From Morinoia aosen (taxonomy: Eukaryota; Arthropoda; Malacostraca; Amphipoda; Talitridae): a DNA stretch of 64,000 bases. A program made the translations under genes and the position numbers. Below the pieces are notes generated by a model. The model was not told where the DNA came from. It saw only the letters and a list, made by a program, of their open reading frames with translations, and did no database searches. Shown here piece by piece: positions 26,501 through 35,862 of this stretch. The stretch spans positions 13,395,752 to 13,459,751 of the forward strand of contig CM059558.1 in assembly GCA_030386875.1 (NCBI GenBank), read 5' to 3'. Numbering within the stretch: position 1 is the first letter of the stretch; each line of letters begins with the position of its first letter.

Positions 26501-29500
26501 GCAGAGCGTGACCCAGCTCCCCGCCTGCCCCGTCGAACGCTGTGCTGCAGCCCAGGTGCGAACCTGGACACCGTGAAGCGGCCCATAGACGATCAATTTT
26601 ATTGTCAATATAATTGAAAATGATGAATATTGACAATTTAATTGATCGCCTGTGGTCTTGATTGACGACCGTCAATTAATTGACTTAGTGGGCGAAAAAA
26701 AATTCATCAATATATTGAGTCAATGATATTGACAATTAAATTCATCGTCTATGGGCCGCTTAAGGCTTTGCTCACTCGTATTCTAAGACTGGTTGGTACT
26801 CGAGTTGAGTAGCATATTTATAATTTTGTAAATCACCTTCTAAGTTTAGTTAATATTCGAGTTATGTAACATATATATAAATTTTTATTTAAAATATCTT
26901 CTAAGTTTAGTTGGTATTCGAGGTGTGTAGCGTATTTACAATTATCTAAATTATGTAAGCAATCGTTTAAACAATACAAACAATTAACAGCACATATCTC
27001 TACCCAATATCTGCACAATAACCGATATCTACACAATATCGACAACACTATTGCTCCAATTAGGTGCAGCTCTAGCGTACTATTGCCCACCAATTGGGTG
27101 CAATGTCGCGTACTATTGTGCTCGAATGGGTACAACATTGTGTTCCAACTGAGTGCAATATAATAAGGGAAAAATCTACTGACGTGCCCCAAAGCCGATA
27201 AAAACGTCCACCGCAGCCGCAGAAGAGCTGAGGTCCTCTACGAAGTAGCAGGGGATGACTTCAGACCAGATCCTGAAGGCGAGGGTGAAGGCGGCCCTGC
27301 TGAGGGTTGCCCCCATGTGGGTGCTGTGCAGGCCTCTGCCCACCCGCCAGCTCACCACTTTCTGCTCACAAACACCGTAGAACAAACAAGGTAGCATCAA
27401 ATCAGTCTGTTTTTCGTCGACCGTGTAGCAATGGTGACGTCATGGCATTGAACCAATAGCAGCGCTCATATTGCATTTGGCAACACTGCTAGCCTCAAAT
27501 CTGACACCGCTTTTGGTCTAATTTAACGACATGTCGTAATGGTGACGTCAAGGCATCGCACCAATAGCAGCGCTTCAAATAGCTGCTAGCCTGGCACCAC
27601 TATTGGTCTAACGACATGTCGCAACAGTGACGTCAAGGATCGAACCAATAGCGCCTCTCAGATTGCATCTGGCAACATAATTTACAGGTGCAGGAATGGT
27701 AACTGCGTCCACAGCTGCTTACGTTCCTCATTGGCTGCCCCTGGAGAGTGAAGACGGACCGTTTGGCTCGCCCCCCAGCAGGCAGCACAGGCCCGTGGCG
27801 GGGCTTGATGCGGCGGTGTCTGAGCCGCGCCCCCACCAGGAGGTTTGGGCGAGGGTCTTTTTCTCTGCGCAGCCGCTCCGCCGCCGCCACAACCCACTGG
27901 CGACGGTGGCTCACTCGGTCCTGATGGGCGGGCAAATCAGACATGTATTTTTTTTAACTGATCTTCTGTTGGTTCAAAGACTGTAAGTGAGCATAGACTG
28001 GTCTTTTATTGGTTCAGAGACTGCATGTCAGTCAATCCTGTTGGGCAAACCAGGCATGAGTTTCTTTTGAACTGGTCTTCTGTTGGTTCAGACTGTAAAT
28101 CAGGCTGTCATGTTAGTAAAACCAGGCATGAGTTTTTTTTGAAATTGGTCTTCTATTTGTTAAGAGACTGCGAATCGGTCAATCCTATTGGTCAATCAAG
28201 ATATGAGCTTCTTTGGCACTGGTCTTTAATTTATTCAGAGACTGCATATTAGACAATACTGTTAGTGAAATCAGATATGAGTTTCTTTATAACTGATCTT
28301 CAATTTCTTCAGAGAACGTAAATAAGAAACCGTAAACTGATCCTGATTATTTTTGCACAGAGTGCCTCCACGACAACTTAGCGCCAGTAAATGAAATATG
28401 CGGTACTTTATATTGGACTGCATTGCATGACTCGGAATTGGGGGTTACAATTTTATATTTTTAGTCAGTTTTGGTAGAGATTTAAAAAAACAAGCACCTT
28501 TCATAGACCCACTATATTTTCATAGACTTATTTTCACATACCTATTTCATAGATGTACTTTCATAGACCTTTTTTCACATACCTATTTTCACAGATCTAT
28601 TTTCAAAACAAAAAAATGCACCTTTCATAGACCAATTTTTATACACTCACCTATTTTCATAGGGCTATTTTTATAGACCATTTTTCAAGGTTCTAAAATT
28701 TAAGGTATCATGTATATAAAAGGTTCTCACAAACTCAAGGTATCATGTATATAGGAGACATCAATATGTTAGCATGCCGCCGAAAATAATAAATACCAGA
28801 AGGATCGTACAGTTGTTAAGGAGTGTCCGATCTCTCAAAATCATTCAATTCCGGCTCTTGAAAAAACACAGATTTTTACTGAAGCTATTTGTGTAGTACG
28901 CCTAGAGACATTTGCGTCAATTTTCTACTGTTTTCTTCCCTTCTCAGGGAAATTATTTCAGGAAGTTATTTTTCATTTTTTGTTTTGACTGATATAAATT
29001 GACTGATTTTGTTTTGACTGAACACACATAGACAATTTTCCTTCACTTGTACGAGGAGACAGCCTGCCTTTTTTATATTAAATTAACAAAAAATCTATCA
29101 ACTATAAAAATACTTTTGACAACAGAGTCAGAGATTAACTGCTGCTCACAAAGCTATAATTACAACACCCAAGGTGCACAGGGAATACCAGATGAACTCG
29201 ACCGAAACCGTTTAAAAAGATTGTCACGTTTCAGGTTTCTTAGAATATCTTAATGACAACATAAGGAGAAATTAGTTATAATACTTTTCAATTCATTCAA
29301 TTTTAGCATTTATAAAACCTTCATTTCAACAAATGTTTCATTCTTGAGTTAGTTATATATTTAATTTTTTAGCTGCGTGCGTCAGAGTGACGTAACAGCG
29401 CGGCTTCACAAAGTGACGTCACCATTTGAGTTTTTTCGTGTCGAGTCTGTTAGATCACCCCACTTCGAAATGATTTCTAACCCAATAATTTTTAACCCAA

Positions 29501-32500
29501 CCATTTTTAACCCAAAAATTTATAACCCAATAAATTTTAATCATCTAATTTTAAGCCCAATAGTTTTTAACCCAACAACATTTAACCAACAATTTTTATC
29601 CCAATGATTTTTAACCCAGTAATTTTTAGGCTATCAATTTTTAACCCAATAATTTAAACCCAACAATTTTCAACCCACAAATAACCCTGAAATAACCCCG
29701 TATCATCACCTTTTGAAGAAGTTTATTTTCTCCCACTCGGAGAAGACGAAAAGCTCGCTCCTTTTCAGAAGTCAATTCGAGAATGTCTGTGGGAGACATT
29801 CGGCAAGACGAAGCTTCCGAATCACACTTCGCACGATGGTAGCCACTTCCAGACTCTCCAGGAACTGACAGAGGAACAATTGCAGGCTGCATTGTCACAG
29901 TATACGTTGCAGGTGTTAGAAAATTGTTACCCTTCGGTCTACTAGTCAAATTATGCGGCAAACTCTCACCCCGGCGATGTAGAATTTCATTTTTACCATA
30001 GTGATCCAGGCACTTTTGTCGCTTCACATCAGCAATGTTTTCAAACGAACAAGGAAGCGCACCCTGCCTCTTGTGATCAGAGTTATAAGCATCTTCGTCG
30101 ACATGAAGCTCTTTATCGCCGTGACTAGCACTGTCGCTGTTTAAGTTGAAAAACAACCGAGTATCGGCGTCACCGTTACGCTCAGTAGTGCCGGATGTAC
30201 GATATCGTAGATTGTCATTCCTTATTCCTGCATGATTTCTTATGTTATCTCTCTGTGAGATCTCGTTAAAATAATCATTGTAGATCCACTCGTTCGATTG
30301 GATGGGAGATATTGCTGAGTGGATGGGAGATATATCTGATTGGACTGGATATATTGCTGATTGGATGGAAGATATTGCTGATTGGACGGGAGATATGGCT
30401 GATTGGAAGGGAGATATGCCTGATTGGACGGGAGATATTGCTGATTGGACAGGAGATATTGCTGATTGGACAGGAGATATTGCTGATTGGCCGGGAGACA
30501 TTGCTGATGGTACGGGAGATATTGCTGGTTGGACAGGAGATATTGGAAGTCTGCCTCTACGAGGAGGTCCAAGAAGTTCCATTAAAATTCTGGATGCGTC
30601 TAGCTGAGATTGTTGGGACCCGCAACAGCGACGGCGATTGTGAGGCACCGCACGCGTACCAAATTCGATAATGCCTTCATTAGGAGCTGCTGGTGACACA
30701 AATGAAGGAAATAAGCGCGGCAACAAATCAAGTTTATGAGATAATGTTTGCGGTAATGAAGATCTTCGATGTGATGAAACGTGTGTAGAAATATTTGGAG
30801 GATTTGACGTGTGTTGTTTGGTTAACCTCATTACCGACATCAGTGGCGGCTTAAATTGTTCTCCCGAGTTCGATGTTGATTTAAGGTTCGATGTAGCGTT
30901 TGTTTGGGCTTGGAGAGCATTATTCCTTGCAAGAATTCTTTGCGTAGCGCTTGATTTTATTTCTACAGGATGCCCATTTCTTTCAGCTGATGACGAAACA
31001 TAACTTTTTCTGAGCATTCGATAATCTCGAAAAACTTGCAATAAAATCTTATTCAGACGGCCTTCTCCAGAGCTGCCGTCCCCAGTATGCCCCAAGCCAG
31101 AGCTGCCTTCCCCAGCAGGCCCCAGGTCCGGATTACCACACCGAGGAGTCCGTAACAGCCTCAACGTCTGGGGGTCCGCACGACCGGACGGAGTGCGTGT
31201 GCTGCCGTACCACGTCTGGCAGGGAGCAAACAACGTTGCCATCACAAACTTAAAACTTTAGATTCGTATTAGCCTACTTTTATAGTTTTATTCGTGAAAA
31301 TATCATGGGAACAAACTTTGCACTGCAATTTTAAGAAAACAGCAATTGATAACTTTAAAATGTATTGTTTATTTTTAGAGAAAAATTCTATTGCCACTTA
31401 TTACATTACTCACTTGGAACAGCAGCAGCCCAGCTCTTATTTTGTCAACGTCACATTCTTGAGCAGCGTTGATTTCAACCGTGCTTTGAAGGACTTTTTG
31501 GCTTCCGCTGGTCACAAATGCTCGCTTTTCATTAAATTCTCCTATCCCAGCAAAATTCTTGGCGCTTCCAAAAGCTACATTTTGCGTTGATGCAATTTTG
31601 TCAGTAGACGACCGTGCGTTTACCGAGGATAGGAAGGAGTCTTGAACCTCTTCCTCTCCTTTTCCCCTCGGTCCCCTCGTGGGGAACCTTAGATATCTCC
31701 CATGCTCCCTCTCCCCATATTTCGTGTCTTCATGAGTGTTTTCGTCACTGTAGTGCGTTTTGCTTAACGTGAAAATACCGGGATCAAATCTGTGTCGACC
31801 CCCTTGCTGAAGCCAGGCAGTATAGCGAGGCATCTTTTTGCTGTCGAGTGCCGTTTCAAGCTCATGCATCTCTGGAGAGCTTGGAAACGAGCCCAGCATT
31901 TTTCTCTGGAATGAAATTCGTTCTGCATTTACACTTATGGCATTTCGTAGTCATAGGAATTAAAGTTTCTTCTTAAATACTTCAACTCGTACAACAGTTT
32001 AAAATCAGCATTTCGTGTTCGTAGAAGTTGAAAGTTTCTTCTGAAATATTTCAATTTGTTCCACATTTCAAGCTCAGCATTTTGTGTTCAGGCAAAAAAA
32101 AAATTTTCTTCTTGAACATACTTCGAAACATCTTTGGGACTCATAAGAAGTCAACTGCATCGAAGAATTACGCACATTTTTAAGCACCATAAAGTTTGTA
32201 CTCGTACTTACTATACCTCAGGCGCGAAATGACAGTTATATTTTTAACAAATTTTAACTTACGCTTCTGCTCGTAGAGAGCCTTGGGAGATGCGTTATCA
32301 GCGGCGGTAAAGTGCCTACACCTGCGTCTGCAGCAGGTGTCTGGTGCAGGTGGGCAGGTGGGTGCAGGTGGTGAGGTGGGTGCAGGTGATGAGGTGGGTG
32401 CAGGAGGTGAGGTGGGTGCAGGTGGTGAGGTGGATGCAGGTGATGAGGTGGGTGCAGGTGGGCAGGTGGGTGCAGGTGGTCAGATATCGAAGACTGCAGA

Positions 32501-35500
32501 GTTAGGCAATTCAAGTAGCCGTACTTTTCCAAGAAGCGCTGCCAAAGAAACAAAATCTTTCATTTTCCACGCAAGTCATGACTATTTTTTTACCTCCTCA
32601 TTCAATGTTCGACTGTGGTAATTAACTCAGATAAATTTTTGCTTGAAATTTTTATTTACACCTACAAAATACACACAATTATAATTTTCATCAAAATTTG
32701 TCCCTGAGCAGAATCATTGCACATCCGCATTGCAGCCTCCAATAATAATTATTACGACAAACTTTAACCATAGGAAACTTACGGACCCCTTGAATCTATC
32801 GTTCATTTTTGTTGTCATATTTGGTTGACATGCTTGGCAGCTCGAATTATAAATTGATCAAATTTTACGAAGAAAACGGGAAGTGAAACATCGGAATAGG
32901 GAAGTAGATAATCTCATCACAATCTTCATTTTTTTTTGTGTGTCGAACTTCAGAAATCCAAAGATCCAAACATACTCTTTATGTTGTAGCTAAAAAGTTT
33001 GGCCTTTTGAAACATATTCTTGCACTTTTAAATTCAAATCACAGAACTTTGGCAGAACGGGAGAAATTCTTGAAAGATTGTGATTTGTTTGCTAATCAGA
33101 GGTTAATATTAGAGACTCTGGTAAAAATTTAAACAAGCCAAAAATAAATCTTCTATGAATTGCGAGATGGCATGCACGTTCAGGCGAAACTTAAACAGCT
33201 AATTTTGCATTTATTTGTGTCTACGTTATTTTCTAGCTAGAGAAATGCGTTGTCTATGAATTAATCCATCAAAAAGAGACTCCCTGTTTCACTAAATAAA
33301 TATAACTCTAGTATTGTATCAAGGGTAAACCCCTAATAAATGCCGTAACAGTCACTCATTTGAAAAAAACACACACTTGTCTGCCACGGTATGCATAAGT
33401 AGCTTGGTTTGCATATTATATAATCAAGGTGAATAGTTGACGCCTGGGTTCCATTATTATAATTTTCTCCAATTTCGGTCCGTCAGATACAGGCTTTGCT
33501 GTACTCAATCCCAATATTTCACTGGACGGCACAGTAGTCTTCGTAGGCACTGCTTTACTCAACCCCAGTATTCCAGTGGACGGTACGGTAGTCTTAGTTT
33601 CCGAAAGGCCATCAGGATACGCTGTGTTATCATTTTTTACTTTAGCCAGCACATCAGGACGTCTTTTTAATTAGGAGAATCTTTTAATTAGGAGAATATT
33701 ATATAATACGTTGTACTCCACAGAATCAGGAACTAACTAACCTATGCTCATAAATTTACACGTCGATCACAATTCCCGTAATGAGCATCAATCTTTTCAT
33801 GGACAAACTCGTATTTTGTTGCAGGATTCCAAGCCCAATTGATTTATCATGATTTTAATTTATACGAAATATTCTCCGTGTATTGAGCATTCGTGCACAC
33901 TCGTACGTATCCCAGAGCTCCTTTGGGTGTTGTTGCATTAAAACAAATGACAATATTTCTCAAATACTGGAATTCTGCTCATGTCGAGGAAATTACTGAA
34001 ATTTTCCTTTCCGTAACCTTCATTCGTAAACGCATGAAACTCCACGTACCGTAGCTCGTTAACGTTTGGCTTGAGTTCGAGGTATGGAATTTAGCGCACA
34101 TAGAGGGGAAAATGAGAGATTCCGAGCTAACAGCGAGGTAGGCCTTCTTTTTGCTGAAATAAAATGTTTTTTAATTATGTTCAAGGACCAAATTATTTCG
34201 GTTAACTATTGTCCTGTTTTCCAGCAACCACTACTTTCTTCTTCAACTTTTATCTTGTTTCACGTACTTCTTTCTCAAATTACTATTTCTATGCACCTTG
34301 TGCACATATTCCAAGGTTCCCTATCTTCATATCAAATGGTGCTTCCTCCTTCCTCTCTCTGTAATGCCTTTGTTGCGGTTAGGGAGGTTTGAACTAACAT
34401 CTAATCTAACCATTGAGTGTTAGTTGAGGGCAGTGCTAAACTCACGGCAAGTTGAAGACAATCTTCCAAAGCAGCACCGGAACACAGTGTCTTCACTTGG
34501 TCTGCAACTCTATCGTGGTGCTCAGCTGTGTCCAATTTCGGTCCGTCAGATACAGGCTTTGCTGTACTCAATCCCAATATTTCACTGGACGGCACAGTAG
34601 TCTTCGTAGGCACTGCTTTGCTCAACCCCAGTATTCCAGTGGACGGTACGGTAGTCTTAGTTTCCGAAAGGCCATCAGGATACGATGTGTTATCATTTTT
34701 TACTTTAGCCAGCACATCAGGACGTCTTTTTAAGAGCTCACTCTCTGGGTTGTACGAAGACGCTGTGCTATGCTGTGTTAGTTTGGCTGGGGAACGTTCG
34801 GATTTAATTTCAGCATTAATTTGCGATTTGGTCGCCTGCTCTCGTATCTGCAATGTGTTCGTTGGGTCTTGGCTCGCGGTGTTGGTGGTTGGGACAATTT
34901 TATGCCTGATTTTAAAATTACCCTCAAATATTTCTTGAGGACCTAGACGCGGTTTCATTAACTCTTCATTTTCAGTCATCAAAATTTTATTATCGTTTTC
35001 CATGAGCTGATATGTCTTGCCTCTTCTTTCTTCTGCCTCAGACGGGGAAGTTTTAGCGATTGGGATAAGTGCATTTGTTGACGAGTTCAACTTCGTCGAG
35101 TGTAGTTCATTTTTGGTCAAGTTGAAGGTCCTAAGTGCATTTTGGTTTGGGGCCTGAAGAAGTGTGTCAAACTGCCTCAGAAAATAAGCAATGACGTTCC
35201 ATTTTACGCCAAAGATTTTGTTCTCGGCAAAGAATGACGCTTCTGAATTGTCTAGCGTGCATTTTACTCCGTGGATTTCCGTCTTAGAAAAGTTTGATGC
35301 TTCTGGATTGTCTAGCGTGGATTTTACTCCATGGATTTTGTTTTTGGCAAAATTTGACGTCCCTGGATCGTCCAGCATGGATTTGTCAGGTCGTGGAGAC
35401 AACAAAGTTGTCAGGATGACCAGGACGGTGACGGTAGCGGCAAGCACCAGCGCTGAGACCAAATGGCCGGTGCGGACTGGACGTAGATAGCAAAGAATAA

Positions 35501-35802
35501 AAATAAAAGGATAGAACACATAAAAGGTTAGAATAAATGTCAATAAAAATAAATTTAATTCCGCCGAAAAGTACATAGAAGAAAACTTGTTTATTTCGAT
35601 CTAATTAACTATGTTTAGGCATCGAAAACTTAAAAATCGATTAGGCCTACTGGAAAACGCCTCACATTTACCATATTTTATATATATATATATAAATTTC
35701 TAAAATTTCATTGGTTCTTTCACAAATAAGACATTAGCGCCTTCATTTTAATACATTTTCAAGATTCATCGCTTCAATTTTGCATCAATAACATGGAAGT
35801 GC

Positions 35803-35862
<60 letters not shown>

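Noticed and set aside
25945..26576. Cys/Ser-rich secreted-looking plus-strand proteins
   Set aside because: Translations of the 57-base minisatellite, which is intronic on the other strand. No signal peptide, splice site or flanking exon supports them.
29641..29709. Extension of MMP exon 5 to the in-frame stop at 29641
   Set aside because: It would end the protein before the catalytic domain. The donor at 29709 is in phase with exon 6 and keeps all MMP domains together.
30240..30671. Plus-strand frames over the ISPVQSA array and a second minus frame
   Set aside because: Same periodicity effect. Only the minus frame continuous with PRCGNPD has splice signals and domain context.
35477..35576. 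ATG at 35576 as the start of a separate membrane protein
   Set aside because: Its first 30 codons lie in MITE-derived and intron sequence, while an acceptor at 35477 is in phase with the short exon 1. The hydrophobic run before the acceptor is T-rich intron.
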